Assembly (NCBI GenBank): GCA_009929315.1
Contig: SAAS01000003.1
Coordinates: 186,001 to 250,000, forward strand
Length of the DNA stretch: 64,000 nt
DNA from: Clostridia bacterium
Lineage (GTDB): Bacteria > Bacillota > Clostridia > Oscillospirales > Oscillospiraceae
Direction of reading: 5' to 3'
Each line of letters opens with the position of its first letter. The first letter of the stretch is position 1. The position numbers and the translations under genes are program-made. This document shows, in pieces, positions 9,204 to 17,842 of this stretch. The notes beneath the pieces are model-generated. The model did no database searches. It worked only from the letters and a program-made list of their open reading frames with translations, and was not told the DNA's origin.

Positions 9204-9815
9204 ATGACGATAACCGAACTGCGTGAAGCTTCGTCGGGAAAATTCACAGTGGGCTTTTCGGATGGCTCGGAGATGAGGCTTAGCCTTGATGCTGTGGCAG
9301 ACCTTTCGCTTTACAGAGGGCGAGAGCTCTCAAACGAGGAATTTTCAAGGCTTAAAGCTTTGGCGGAGCTTTCCTCCTGCAAGGAGAGAGCCCTGCGAAT
9401 AATCGGGGCAAGACCTCTCTCGGAAAAGGAGCTTTTTAGTAAGCTCGTTGAAAAGGGAGAGGCGGCGGAAAATGCCGAGGCCTGTGTTGAATGGCTCAGA
9501 AAACTGCACTACCTCGATGACGCGCAGTATGCGAGCATGATTGTACGCCACTACGCCTCAAAAGGCTACGGACTTCAAAAAATCCGCAGCGAACTATTCA
9601 GACACGGCGTCCCGAAGACTCTGTGGGAAGAGGCTCTTGAGGAAATGCCGGAAACGGAAGACAAGGTTTATGAGCTGCTTTGCCGAAAGCTCGGAACAAA
9701 CGAGCCTGACAGAGCGGAGCTTAAAAAAGCAACGGATATGCTTTTCAGACGCGGTTTTTCATGGGACGAGATTAAGTCGGCGCTGAGCAGACTCAGAATC
9801 GAAGGACTTGACTGA
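9204..9815 (+). CDS. recX: Regulatory protein RecX
   Basis: RecX binds RecA filaments and limits their growth. The 203 aa protein has three helical RecX repeats, recognisable as ALRIIGARPLSEKELFSKLV, WLRKLHYLDDAQYASMIV and IRSELFRHGVPKTLWEEAL, with a further C-terminal repeat ending RRGFSWDEIKSALSRL. The start follows CGGAGGAACT. It lies directly behind recA in the same orientation, the usual pairing, so RecA and its modulator are probably coexpressed. Length is normal for Firmicutes. Confidence 0.93.
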   Translation: MTITELREASSGKFTVGFSDGSEMRLSLDAVADLSLYRGRELSNEEFSRLKALAELSSCKERALRIIGARPLSEKELFSKLVEKGEAAENAEACVEWLRKLHYLDDAQYASMIVRHYASKGYGLQKIRSELFRHGVPKTLWEEALEEMPETEDKVYELLCRKLGTNEPDRAELKKATDMLFRRGFSWDEIKSALSRLRIEGLD

Positions 9816-9871
9816 CGCTTGCTGATTATTAACTGATTTAAATTCTTTTTGCGCTGACGCGGGAGGTTTCT

Positions 9872-11194
9872 ATGGCTAAAAACAAGGTGGCTCTGATTTC
9901 GCTGGGCTGTTCAAAAAACTTGGTTAACAGCGAGCAGATGCTGTATCTTATGTGCGAGGCGGGAATGGAAATTGTCCCTGACCCCGAGGAGGCGGAAGCG
10001 GTTGTTATCAACACCTGCGGCTTCATTGAATCTGCCAAAAGCGAGGCTATCGACACAATCATCGAGATGGGCGAGCTTAAAAAAGCAGGAAAAATCAGAA
10101 GTATTATTGTCACCGGCTGTTTAGCGCAAAGGTACAAGGACGATATTTTAAAGGAGCTTCCCGAAATTGACTCCGTGCTCGGAACGGGCAGCTACGGGGA
10201 AATTGTCGAGGCCGTTTCATCGTCGCTGAAGGGCAAAAAAATTGCAAAGTTCGGAGACATAGACGGCGAAATTGATGAAACGGGACGCATTGTTTCAACA
10301 GGTCCGGGCTGGGCCTATCTGCGTATAGCTGAGGGCTGCAACAACCGCTGCGCCTTCTGCGTTATTCCGTATATCCGCGGGAAATACCGAAGCCGCAAAA
10401 TGGAGGACATTCTGGACGAGGCTCGGGCGCTCGCTAAAACGGGTACCAAGGAGCTTATAGTCGTTGCGCAGGACATTACGCGCTACGGCTCGGATATTTA
10501 CGGTAAGCGCTCGCTGGCGGAGCTTCTGCGGAAGCTTTGCACAGTAAAGGGCATCGAGTGGATAAGGCTTCACTACCTCTATCCCGACGAATTTGACGAT
10601 GAACTTCTCAATGTTATCGTCTCTGAAAAGAAAATACTGAAATATATCGACATTCCAATTCAGCACATCAGCGACAGTATTCTTAAGAGAATGAACCGCC
10701 GCGGAACAAGCGAGGATGTCCGCTTACTGCTTAAAAAGCTCAGGGAAAAAATTCCCGATGTAGTCATCAGAACAAGCCTTATTGTCGGACTTCCGGGAGA
10801 GGGCGAGGATGAATTTGACGAGCTTTGCGGCTTCCTGCGCGAAGCAAAAATTGAGCGTGCGGGTGTTTTTGTGTTCTCTCCTGAGGAGGGCACTCCCGCT
10901 TTCAATATGACGGACCGCTGTGACGAGGACGAGGCTCAGCGTCGGGCGGAAATTGTCATGGATATTCAAGCCGAAATCATGGATGAGTGGAGCCGTGACT
11001 TTATCGGAAAAACGATTCGCGTTCTCTGTGAGGGTTATGATGAGGAAATCGGACTGCAGTTCGGCAGGAGCTATGCCGATTCGCCGGATATCGACGGAGT
11101 AGTTTTCTTCTCCGGCGAGTGTGCGGCGGGCGAATTTGCCGAGGTCGAGATAACGGAAACGACCGACGGCGAGTGGTTTGGCAGACAAGTTTGA
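9872..11194 (+). CDS. rimO: Ribosomal protein uS12 methylthiotransferase RimO
   Basis: RimO adds a methylthio group to the conserved Asp of ribosomal protein S12 using two 4Fe-4S clusters and SAM. The N-terminal UPF0004 domain supplies C13 (SLGCSKNLVNSE), C49 (INTCGFIESAKSEAI) and C83 (VTGCLAQRY). The radical-SAM motif is C156-x3-C160-x2-C163 (GCNNRCAFCVIP). A TRAM domain occupies about the last 65 residues. SLGCSKNLVNSEQM and GFIESAKSEAI separate RimO from the tRNA enzymes MiaB and MtaB. The start follows GGGAGGTTTCT. It lies 24 bp before pgsA, a common Firmicute arrangement. Confidence 0.95.
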   Translation: MAKNKVALISLGCSKNLVNSEQMLYLMCEAGMEIVPDPEEAEAVVINTCGFIESAKSEAIDTIIEMGELKKAGKIRSIIVTGCLAQRYKDDILKELPEIDSVLGTGSYGEIVEAVSSSLKGKKIAKFGDIDGEIDETGRIVSTGPGWAYLRIAEGCNNRCAFCVIPYIRGKYRSRKMEDILDEARALAKTGTKELIVVAQDITRYGSDIYGKRSLAELLRKLCTVKGIEWIRLHYLYPDEFDDELLNVIVSEKKILKYIDIPIQHISDSILKRMNRRGTSEDVRLLLKKLREKIPDVVIRTSLIVGLPGEGEDEFDELCGFLREAKIERAGVFVFSPEEGTPAFNMTDRCDEDEAQRRAEIVMDIQAEIMDEWSRDFIGKTIRVLCEGYDEEIGLQFGRSYADSPDIDGVVFFSGECAAGEFAEVEITETTDGEWFGRQV

Positions 11195-11218
11195 AAAACT
11201 GAAAGGACGAAGCTTCTG

Positions 11219-11770
11219 ATGACAACCGCAAGTAAAATTACTCTGGCACGAATTGCGCTCATACCTTTTTTCATCGCCGCTGCGATGATGGACTTTTCAG
11301 GACATAACTACCTTGCGATGGCGATTTTTATTGTCGCTGCGCTTACGGACAGCCTTGACGGATATGTGGCAAGGCATTACAATCAGGTTTCCACCTTCGG
11401 AAAATTTATCGATCCGCTGGCCGATAAGCTTCTTGTTTTCGCGGCGCTTCTTATCTTTGTCGAGAACGGACAGATGGTTTCATGGGCCTGTATGATAGTT
11501 GTTGCTCGTGAATTTGCCGTTACGGGTCTTCGCCTTGTGGCGATGGAGGACGGCACGGTTATCGCGGCGGGTACCTCAGGTAAGGTGAAAACAGCTCTAT
11601 CAATGGTGTGTATATGCATAATGTTCCTGCCGGAGAAAATATACGGCTTCGAGCTGTTCGGCCTTGTTTCAGTTAACGATATTTGCGTTGCGCTCATCGT
11701 TCTGGTCACGGTTTATTCGGGGATTGACTACTTTGTCGCCAATAAAACTGCTTTAAATATCAAGGATTGA
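11219..11770 (+). CDS. pgsA: CDP-diacylglycerol--glycerol-3-phosphate 3-phosphatidyltransferase
   Basis: This membrane enzyme makes phosphatidylglycerophosphate, the precursor of phosphatidylglycerol. The 183 aa protein has the CDP-alcohol phosphatidyltransferase signature DSLDGYVARHYNQ followed by GKFIDPLADK (D-x2-D-G-x2-A-R-x8-G-x3-D-x3-D) and several hydrophobic helices. MTTASKITLARIALIPFF is the typical PgsA N terminus. Spacing of 24 bp after rimO suggests an operon. The stop codon overlaps the -35 box of the promoter for the following T-box leader. Confidence 0.95.
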   Translation: MTTASKITLARIALIPFFIAAAMMDFSGHNYLAMAIFIVAALTDSLDGYVARHYNQVSTFGKFIDPLADKLLVFAALLIFVENGQMVSWACMIVVAREFAVTGLRLVAMEDGTVIAAGTSGKVKTALSMVCICIMFLPEKIYGFELFGLVSVNDICVALIVLVTVYSGIDYFVANKTALNIKD

Positions 11771-11795
11771 CACGGATTTGTCTTCGTGTTAATAT
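11767..11795 (+). promoter_or_regulatory. Sigma-A promoter of the cysE-cysS T-box transcript
   Basis: TTGACA (11767-11772), a 17 bp spacer and TATAAT-like TAATAT (11790-11795) form a near-consensus housekeeping promoter. Transcription would begin near 11802, just upstream of the T-box stem I. Confidence 0.85.
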
Positions 11796-11801
11796 AATGT
11801 G

Positions 11802-12047
11802 CAAAGTATGTTTTGGCTTTGAAAGGGAAAGTAAAACATTTTCAGCGTTACAGAGAGTTGCCGCCAAGGCTGAAAGCGGCGATATCGCAGAGCTGTTTGA
11901 AGTGCGCCCCGGAGCCGTGGGAGGAGGAAATGCTTCCCCGTATGCCGCGTTAAGGCTTGTGCCGGTGTCAGCCGGTGAGTTATAAATGAGAGTGGAACCG
12001 CGAATTTATTCGCCTCTCACGGACAATATGTCCGTGAGAGGCTTTTT
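11802..12047 (+). promoter_or_regulatory. T-box riboswitch leader, probably tRNA-Cys specific
   Basis: A T-box leader senses uncharged tRNA through codon-anticodon pairing in stem I and an antiterminator bulge pairing with the tRNA CCA end. The T-box core GAGAGTGGAACCGCG lies at 11988-12002. It is followed by a strong terminator, GCCTCTCACGGA (12012-12023) / TCCGTGAGAGGC (12031-12042), with a T run. The terminator's left arm overlaps the sequence available to the antiterminator. Stem I features include CAGAGAG, GGCTGAAAGC and a specifier region GAAGTGCGCCCCGGAG. I read TGC (Cys) at 11903-11905 as the specifier, which agrees with the downstream cysE and cysS. The class is nearly certain; the exact specifier is inferred. 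Confidence 0.9.
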
Positions 12048-12065
12048 GATTTTTGGAGGTATATT

Positions 12066-12713
12066 ATGTTTGACGATTTAAAAGAACTTATCGGCGCGTA
12101 TAAGGCCAGAGATCCCGCCGCACGCTCTGCCTTCGAGATTCTCACACTTTATCCGGGGATAAAGGCTACAATTTCGCACAATAGAGCAAACTACTTTTAC
12201 AGGCATGACATGAAATATATTGCACGCTGGATATCGCAGCGTTCAAGGAAAAAGACGGGAATCGAAATTCATCCCGGCGCCACAATCGGCAAACGTCTGG
12301 TTATTGACCACGGCATGGGCGTCGTTATAGGCGAAACCGCTGAAATTGGCGATGACGTGCTGATTTATCAGGGAGTAACTCTGGGCGGTACGGGCAAGGA
12401 TACAGGTAAGCGCCATCCGACCATCGGCAACAACGTGCTCATCGGTTCCGGCGCGAAGATTCTGGGACCCTTCAAGGTGGGCGATAACTGCCGTATAGCT
12501 TCAAATGCCGTTGTGCTCAAGGAGGTTCCGCCTAACAGCACCGCTGTCGGCGTGCCCGCGAGAATCGTTAGAATCGAAGGGCAGAAAACCCATTTTGCCG
12601 ACGATGTGGATCAAATCAGCGTAATCGACCCCGTAGCAAACGAGCTTATTTGTATGCGTGACCAGATTGCGGCGCTTTTAGAATTAAAGGCGGGAACAAG
12701 GCAGCCAAAATAA
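12066..12713 (+). CDS. cysE: Serine O-acetyltransferase
   Basis: CysE acetylates L-serine with acetyl-CoA to O-acetylserine, the first committed step of cysteine synthesis. The C-terminal left-handed beta-helix of hexapeptide repeats starts at about IEIHPGATIGKRLVIDHGMGVVIGETAEIGD, with the catalytic DH and the GGTGKDTGKRHPTIGNN loop. The N-terminal helical part is short, as in Firmicute CysE (215 aa). The start ATG follows GGAGGTATATT directly after the T-box terminator, so expression depends on readthrough when tRNA-Cys is uncharged. No cysK is in the window. Confidence 0.95.
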   Translation: MFDDLKELIGAYKARDPAARSAFEILTLYPGIKATISHNRANYFYRHDMKYIARWISQRSRKKTGIEIHPGATIGKRLVIDHGMGVVIGETAEIGDDVLIYQGVTLGGTGKDTGKRHPTIGNNVLIGSGAKILGPFKVGDNCRIASNAVVLKEVPPNSTAVGVPARIVRIEGQKTHFADDVDQISVIDPVANELICMRDQIAALLELKAGTRQPK

Positions 12714-12757
12714 ATTCCACGCATTAAAAAGATAAATATTTTCGGAGGAAAAAACGA

Positions 12758-14161
12758 ATGAAGCTATTCAATTCACTTACAATGCAAAAAGAGGAGTTTG
12801 TCCCCATAGAGGAGGGCAAGGTGCGCCTTTACGCTTGCGGACCGACGGTCTACAACTATATCCATGTCGGCAACGCCAGACCCCTGATTATGTTCGACGT
12901 GCTCCGCCGCTATTTGGAATATCGCGGTTATGAGGTTACCTTCGTTCAGAATTTTACGGATGTGGATGACAAAATCATCAAGCGCGCCAACGAGGAAGGC
13001 CTAACTTCAAAGGAAATTTCGGAAAAATACATCGCGGAATTTAGAACGGACAGCCGCGGATTGGGCGTTCACGAGGCGACAGTTCACCCCAAAGCCACGG
13101 AGAATATTGAACAAATTATCTCATTAGTTGAAACACTTATCCGGAAAGGATACGCTTATGAGGTAAACGGGGATGTGTATTACCGTACAGCAAAATTTGA
13201 GGGCTACGGAAAACTCAGCCATCAGCCTCTTGAGGACTTACAGGCAGGGGCAAGAATTGATGTTGCCGATATTAAGGAAAACCCCATGGACTTTGCTCTA
13301 TGGAAGGCGGCAAAACCCGACGAGCCATATTGGGAATCGCCCTGGGGCCGAGGCAGACCGGGCTGGCATATCGAATGCAGCGCTATGAGTAACCGTTATC
13401 TCGGCGAAACCATAGACATTCACTGCGGCGGACAGGACTTGATTTTCCCGCACCACGAGAACGAGATTGCCCAGTCTGAGGCCGCCAACGGCTGCAAATT
13501 TGTCAACTACTGGATGCACAACGGCTTTATCAGCGTTGACAACAAAAAAATGAGCAAGTCCTTAAACAATTTCTTCACCGTCCGCGAGGCTGCGGGAGTT
13601 TATGGTTACGACTCTATCCGTATGTTCATGCTCATGAGCCACTACCGCAGCCCGCTTAACTACTCGGGGGATATTCTGACTCAGGCGAATAACGCGCTTG
13701 AGCGCCTTTCCACCGCGAAGGCAAACCTCGATTTCTTTGCCGAAAATGGAGTTGACGGCGAAATGACGGCGGCGGAGCGCGAAGTCGCCGAGGGGCTCGG
13801 CAAATACCGTACGCGTTTTTGCGAGGTGATGGACGATGACCTCAACACTGCGGACGCAGTGGCGGTAATATTTGAGCTGGTGCGCGAAATTAACGCGGCC
13901 GTCAGCCCCGCCTCCAACCCCACAAAGGCGCTTTCCAAGGCCTGCGCCGAGATTTTTGACGAGCTTGCGGGAGTTATCGGACTTCCGATTGCTAAAAAAG
14001 AGGAAAGTCTTGAGCTTGAGGTAGAAAAGCTTATCGAGGCACGTCAGCAGGCGAGAAAGGCCAAGAACTTTGCTGAAGCTGATAGAATCCGCGACGAGCT
14101 GAAGGCTAAGGGGATAGTGCTTGAGGATACCCCGCAGGGCGTTAAGTGGAAACGCCAATAG
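12758..14161 (+). CDS. cysS: Cysteinyl-tRNA synthetase
   Basis: This enzyme attaches cysteine to tRNA-Cys in the cytoplasm. The 467 aa class I synthetase shows the N-terminal [18 protein letters not shown] (Zn-binding Cys and HIGH-like HVGN), further zinc ligands in WHIECSAM and FPHHENE, and the KMSKS loop KKMSKSLNN. The C-terminal end has the tRNA-binding helical domain. It is 44 bp after cysE with a clear GGAGGAAAAAACGA site and no terminator between, so both are under the T-box. This is a complete housekeeping gene. Confidence 0.97.
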   Translation: MKLFNSLTMQKEEFVPIEEGKVRLYACGPTVYNYIHVGNARPLIMFDVLRRYLEYRGYEVTFVQNFTDVDDKIIKRANEEGLTSKEISEKYIAEFRTDSRGLGVHEATVHPKATENIEQIISLVETLIRKGYAYEVNGDVYYRTAKFEGYGKLSHQPLEDLQAGARIDVADIKENPMDFALWKAAKPDEPYWESPWGRGRPGWHIECSAMSNRYLGETIDIHCGGQDLIFPHHENEIAQSEAANGCKFVNYWMHNGFISVDNKKMSKSLNNFFTVREAAGVYGYDSIRMFMLMSHYRSPLNYSGDILTQANNALERLSTAKANLDFFAENGVDGEMTAAEREVAEGLGKYRTRFCEVMDDDLNTADAVAVIFELVREINAAVSPASNPTKALSKACAEIFDELAGVIGLPIAKKEESLELEVEKLIEARQQARKAKNFAEADRIRDELKAKGIVLEDTPQGVKWKRQ

Positions 14162-14186
14162 AACTTTAGTTACAGGGGAAAAATAG

Positions 14187-14555
14187 ATGCAGAAACTACT
14201 CTTTGTCGGTCTCGGCGGTTTTATAGGCGCGGCGCTTCGCTACTTTATTTCAATAAAAATGGCGGTAACGCCGATTCCGTGGGGAACCTTGCTTGTCAAC
14301 GTCATCGGCGGCCTTCTAATCGGTGTAATCATGCAGCTGAGCCTGACGACGAACAGCATCTCCCCCAATATGAAGCTGTTTCTGACCACGGGCGTTATGG
14401 GCGGACTTACGACCTTTTCGAGCTTCAGCTATGAAACCGTGACTCTTTTCAGCGCCGGGGATATAAAGCACGGCATTTTGAATATTTGTCTTAACCTATT
14501 TCTGTGCTTGGGCGGTGTGCTACTTGGACAATATGCCACGCTGAAACTGGTTTAA
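14187..14555 (+). CDS. crcB: Fluoride ion channel/exporter CrcB (Fluc)
   Basis: Fluc proteins are small dimeric membrane channels that let fluoride leave the cell. The 122 aa protein has four TM helices and the family signatures GGFIGAALRYF, VNVIGGLLIGV and GVMGGLTTFSSFSYE (the phenylalanine box region). A single crcB is present, so it should form a homodimer. It starts 26 bp after cysS with no terminator or fluoride-riboswitch signature between, so it may be carried on the T-box transcript, an odd functional pairing. It ends before a strong bidirectional terminator. Confidence 0.93.
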   Translation: MQKLLFVGLGGFIGAALRYFISIKMAVTPIPWGTLLVNVIGGLLIGVIMQLSLTTNSISPNMKLFLTTGVMGGLTTFSSFSYETVTLFSAGDIKHGILNICLNLFLCLGGVLLGQYATLKLV

Positions 14556-14573
14556 GAAACGGAAAACAAATAA

Positions 14574-14609
14574 AAAGGGCTTGCTGTCTAATTAGACAGC
14601 AAGCCCTTT
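14574..14609. terminator. Bidirectional terminator between crcB and rpsR
   Basis: A perfect inverted repeat, AAAGGGCTTGCTGTCT / AGACAGCAAGCCCTTT, sits between convergent genes with a short AATT loop. Confidence 0.88.
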
Positions 14610-14673
14610 CGGCTGCTTTTTATGAGGACTTTTCGGCTTCGATTTGCGAAGTCCTTTGGCTTAAATAAAGCGC

Positions 14674-14928
14674 TTAGTCCATTACATAGGGCAGAAGAGC
14701 GATCTGACGAGCCCTCTTGATTGCTTCAGTGAGCTCACGCTGATGTGCAGCGCAGGTTCCGGTTGTGCGGCGGGGCAAAATCTTGCCGCGCTCTGAGAGG
14801 AAGCGGCGAAGCTTCGCCGTGTCCTTGTAGTCTATATGCTCGCTCTTATCAGCGCAAAACTGACAAACCTTTTTGCGCTTATGATTCTTATTCATTCTGT
14901 CTCTGCTGTTTCCGTTATCAAATGCCAA
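14674..14928 (-). CDS. rpsR: Small ribosomal subunit protein bS18
   Basis: S18 binds with S6 in the platform of the 30S subunit. The 84 aa protein has the conserved core [19 protein letters not shown] and [23 protein letters not shown] near the N terminus and C-x2-H in TGTCAAHQ give a possible zinc-binding set. It is the last gene of the rpsF-ssb-rpsR operon and ends towards the terminator shared with crcB. Confidence 0.97.
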   Translation of the reverse strand: MAFDNGNSRDRMNKNHKRKKVCQFCADKSEHIDYKDTAKLRRFLSERGKILPRRTTGTCAAHQRELTEAIKRARQIALLPYVMD

Positions 14929-14967
14929 GGCTGTATCCTCCTATCTTAGATTTTGAAAATCTTACGT

Positions 14968-15420
14968 TTAGAACGGCAGGTCGCCGTCTCCGTTATCAAG
15001 CTCGGAAAATGCGGAACCCTTGAAGTCGCCTTCGTGGGCGCTGCCCGAGGAACGGGGGGCGGAGCCGCTGTGTGTGCCTGCATCAGAGCCGTCGCGGTGC
15101 TTGCCTTCGCCGAAATAAACATTATCGGCTACGACTTCAGCGGTGCGGCGTTTGTTGCCTTCCTTGTCCTGCCACTCACGAATCTGCAAACGTCCGCTTA
15201 CGACGGCCATGCTGCCCTTCGTGAAATACTTGGAAACAAACTCGCCTGTCTGTCTCCACGCTACGATGTCAATAAAGTCAGTCTGCTTATCTCCGCCGTC
15301 TTTGGAGGCAAAATCGCGGTCCACGGCAAGAGAAAAAGAAGCAACTGCTGTTCCCGACGGAGTGTAGCGCAGTTCGGGATCACGGGTTAAACGACCCATA
15401 AGTGTAATGTGGTTGAGCAT
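14968..15420 (-). CDS. ssb: Single-stranded DNA-binding protein
   Basis: SSB coats single-stranded DNA and recruits repair and replication proteins. The 150 aa protein begins MLNHITLMGRLTRDPELRYT and carries the OB fold with FIDIVAWRQTGEFV and GSMAVVSGRLQIREWQDKEG. A flexible Gly/Ser-rich region leads to the acidic tail ending DGDLPF, the partner-binding tip. It lies between rpsF and rpsR in the standard bacterial order, 11 bp after rpsF. Confidence 0.97.
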   Translation of the reverse strand: MLNHITLMGRLTRDPELRYTPSGTAVASFSLAVDRDFASKDGGDKQTDFIDIVAWRQTGEFVSKYFTKGSMAVVSGRLQIREWQDKEGNKRRTAEVVADNVYFGEGKHRDGSDAGTHSGSAPRSSGSAHEGDFKGSAFSELDNGDGDLPF

Positions 15421-15431
15421 AATGCGCCCCC

Positions 15432-15728
15432 TTATTCGAAGCGAACTGTGATGAGGCTGCGAATTACGCCGTCAGTGATACCAAGGATACGGTCAAGCTC
15501 AGAGGGGAAATCGGGATTTGAGGAAAACTTGATGAGAACATAGTAACCTTCGGTAAGATAGTTAATCTCATAAGCAAGTCTGCGCTTGCCCATAAGCTCC
15601 ATCTCATCGATAGTACCGTGCTGCTCGACAAGGGCCTTGAACTTTTCTACGACAGCTGCTGTATCCTCTTCGTTGAGGGTGGGGTTGATGATATACATCA
15701 GCTCGTACTTTTCAGTGGTTTTTGCCAT
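15432..15728 (-). CDS. rpsF: Small ribosomal subunit protein bS6
   Basis: S6 partners S18 in the 30S platform. The start is the ATG at 15728, preceded by GGAGGTGCTAAA; the frame is open to 15812 but that extension crosses the promoter and leader. The 98 aa protein shows KYELMYIINPTLNEEDTAAVVEKF, GKRRLAYEINYLTEGYYVLIKF and a C terminus ending SLITVRFE. It is first in the rpsF-ssb-rpsR operon. Confidence 0.97.
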   Translation of the reverse strand: MAKTTEKYELMYIINPTLNEEDTAAVVEKFKALVEQHGTIDEMELMGKRRLAYEINYLTEGYYVLIKFSSNPDFPSELDRILGITDGVIRSLITVRFE

Positions 15729-15764
15729 TTTAGCACCTCCTTCTGGACTGTGGCCCCAATAATA

Positions 15765-15831
15765 GGGGCAAGGATAGCTCGTCTGATATCGACAAGCTAT
15801 CCTATTATACATAAAATATTAGAATTGTCAA
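15765..15831 (-). promoter_or_regulatory. Promoter and hairpin leader of rpsF-ssb-rpsR
   Basis: On the minus strand TTGACA (15831-15826), a 16 bp spacer and TATAAT (15809-15804) give a strong sigma-A promoter. A 13 bp inverted repeat, AGGATAGCTtGTC / GACgAGCTATCCT, overlaps the expected start near 15797. A second hairpin, GCCCC-n7-GGGGC, lies just before the ribosome site. S6:S18 autoregulate in many bacteria through a leader hairpin, but I do not see the diagnostic bulge with certainty. Confidence 0.7.
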
Positions 15832-15873
15832 GAAAATCTGACCCGTTGTGCGCAACTAAGCAAGACGTTTAGC

Positions 15874-16872
15874 CTATTTAGTGCCAAGGGTGATGATAGC
15901 CATTGCATAGACCTCATCGGCGTTGCAGCCGCGGGAGAGATCGTTAATCGGAGCGTTAAGTCCCTGAAGAATGGGACCATAGGCCTCAAAGCCGCCCAGA
16001 CGCTGGGCAATTTTGTAGCCGATATTGCCGGACTCGATGTTCGGGAAGATAAAGGTGTTTGCCTGACCCGCAACGGGAGAGCCCTTGCACTTCGTGGAGG
16101 CGACAACAGGGGAAACGGCCGCGTCAAACTGCAATTCGCCGTCAATTGCAAGCTCGGGAGCAAGCTCCTTTGCCTTTTCGGTGGCCTCACGGGAGAGATC
16201 AACAGTTCCGCCCTTGCCGGAGCCTTTTGTGGAAAAGCTCAAAACGGCAACCTTGGGGTCAATTCCGAAGAACTTCGCGGTTCTCGCGGTTTCAATCGCG
16301 ACCTCCGCCAGCTTTGCGCTGCCCTTGAGGGTTACGGTGCCGTCCTTATCGACTGTGTCGGGATAATCAATGTTAATCGCGCAGTCGCCCATTGCAAGCC
16401 GCTCCTCACCGCGGACAAGAATAAAGCAGGAGCTGACGAGGTGGGAACCGGGCTTGGTTTTTACTATCTGGAGAGCGGGGCGAACCGTGTCGGCGGTTGA
16501 ATAAGTCGCGCCTCCGAGAAGACCGTCAGCCTTGCCCATTTTGACGAGCATCGTTCCGAAATAATTGCTTTTTGATAGCGCTGCACGGCACTCTTCGGCA
16601 GGCATCTTGCCCTTGCGAAGCTCGACCATTGCGTCGACCATAGCGTCCATTTCGGGGTAATTGGCAGGGTCGGCAATTTCAATGCCGTCAATCTTAAATC
16701 CGCCTGCGGCGGCTGCGGCCTTGACTTTTTCGGGGTTGCCGCAAAGGAGAACGTCCATTATGCCGTCGGCAACGAGACGAGTGGCGGCTTCAAGTATGCG
16801 TGGGTCTTCGCCTTCAGTGAAAACGATTTTTCTGCGGTCGTTTTTAAGGGTGTTAATAATCTGTGTTAGCAT
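15874..16872 (-). CDS. pta: Phosphate acetyltransferase
   Basis: Pta converts acetyl-CoA and phosphate to acetyl phosphate, which acetate kinase uses to make ATP. The start is the ATG at 16872, 8 bases after GGAGG (16885-16881); the longer frame to 16908 runs back over that site. The 332 aa single-domain form begins MLTQIINTLKNDRRKIVFTE. It contains LLGGATYSTADTVRPALQIV, KFFGIDPKVAVLSFSTKGSG and the C-terminal NIGYKIAQRLGGFEAYGPILQGL. No ackA is adjacent. It should draw on acetyl-CoA made by PFOR. Confidence 0.95.
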   Translation of the reverse strand: MLTQIINTLKNDRRKIVFTEGEDPRILEAATRLVADGIMDVLLCGNPEKVKAAAAAGGFKIDGIEIADPANYPEMDAMVDAMVELRKGKMPAEECRAALSKSNYFGTMLVKMGKADGLLGGATYSTADTVRPALQIVKTKPGSHLVSSCFILVRGEERLAMGDCAINIDYPDTVDKDGTVTLKGSAKLAEVAIETARTAKFFGIDPKVAVLSFSTKGSGKGGTVDLSREATEKAKELAPELAIDGELQFDAAVSPVVASTKCKGSPVAGQANTFIFPNIESGNIGYKIAQRLGGFEAYGPILQGLNAPINDLSRGCNADEVYAMAIITLGTK

Positions 16873-16906
16873 CTCAAGTTCCTCCAATGTTAATGAAACT
16901 TTTTGC

Positions 16907-16935
16907 ATTATACACCCAATAATTCAAAATACAAA
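16907..16935 (-). promoter_or_regulatory. Probable promoter of pta
   Basis: On the minus strand TTTGTA (16935-16930), a 17 bp spacer and TATAAT (16912-16907) lie about 35 bases before the pta start. The -35 is one base from consensus in its TTG core. Confidence 0.5.
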
Positions 16936-16984
16936 GGTAAAACGCAAAAATTTCTCATTTTTTTGGCTTTGACATTCAAAAAAC

Positions 16985-17013
16985 TTGAGCTTTGCGGCGA
17001 AAAAGTCTATAAT
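16985..17013 (+). promoter_or_regulatory. Promoter of the acyl-ACP thioesterase pair
   Basis: TTGAGC (16985-16990), a 17 bp spacer and TATAAT (17008-17013) form a good sigma-A promoter about 59 bp before the first thioesterase start. Confidence 0.65.
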
Positions 17014-17071
17014 AACATTCAACTTAAATTTGGGCACCTGCAAGCCAATTTGCTGTGAGGGGGGTCAGGAG

Positions 17072-17809
17072 ATGTCGGAACAGTGGTATGACGGCGCGTA
17101 CTTCTCAAGAAAATTTATATTTCGTTTTGGAGACTGCGATTTAAATAAGAACGCGAGCCTCTATTCCGTTTTGAAGCTTCTTTCAGAGCTTGCCGGAGAG
17201 GACTATGAAAGGCGTGGGCTTGGCTTTGAATATCTTCGCGCAAAAGGGCGGGCTCTGCTGCTCTCGCGTGTGAGATTAAACTTTGCTTCAATGCCCGTTC
17301 ATCTTGACAGGGTAATCGCCAGTACATGGGAAAGAACGATCAGGGGACCATATTTTCTCCGTGACTATGAGATAAAAAGCGAGAGCGGAGAGCTGCTGGT
17401 TTCAGGCTCAAGCCAATGGTTTCTGGTTGACATAATGTCAAGAGAAGTGCTTAGACCCACGCTATTAGCTGAGGGAAGCCGTCAGACGGATTTGCGCAAA
17501 TCGGCTTGTCCAGACTGCGAAAAGCTCCGAAAAACGGACGAAATGCCGCTTCTGGGGCAGAGACCCGTTTATTTTTCGGATTTGGACGGAAACGGGCATG
17601 TTAATAACGCCGTATACGGAAAAATCGCGGTTGATTTTCTTCCAGAAGCGTTAAGGGGTCGGGAAATAAGGGATTTTTCGATTAACTATTTCATGGAAAC
17701 GAAGCCAAACGAAACGCTGGAAATCTGCGGAGCGGAAACGGAAAAAGGATATATATTACAGGGAATTTCTAACGATACGCTGCACTTCGGCTGCAAATTC
17801 TGCTTGTAG
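17072..17809 (+). CDS. Acyl-ACP thioesterase, copy 1
   Basis: Acyl-ACP thioesterases hydrolyse acyl-ACP to free fatty acid and end chain elongation. The 245 aa protein has a double hot-dog fold: an N-terminal half starting with WYDGAYFSRKFIFRFGDCD, and a second half with VYFSDLDGNGHVNNAVYGK, whose conserved Asn/His region is the catalytic area of the FatA/FatB family (PF01643). The ATG at 17072 is used because GGGGGGTCAGGAG precedes it; the longer frame from 16985 overlaps the promoter. A related gene follows 33 bp downstream. Substrate chain length cannot be read here. Confidence 0.88.
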   Translation: MSEQWYDGAYFSRKFIFRFGDCDLNKNASLYSVLKLLSELAGEDYERRGLGFEYLRAKGRALLLSRVRLNFASMPVHLDRVIASTWERTIRGPYFLRDYEIKSESGELLVSGSSQWFLVDIMSREVLRPTLLAEGSRQTDLRKSACPDCEKLRKTDEMPLLGQRPVYFSDLDGNGHVNNAVYGKIAVDFLPEALRGREIRDFSINYFMETKPNETLEICGAETEKGYILQGISNDTLHFGCKFCL

Positions 17810-17842
17810 CGAGAGATAAAAAATCACACTTGGAGGATACTC

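Noticed and set aside
11767..11985. 72-codon open frame starting at the end of pgsA
   Set aside because: It overlaps the -35/-10 promoter and T-box stem I, has no ribosome site, and its sequence is explained by RNA structure.
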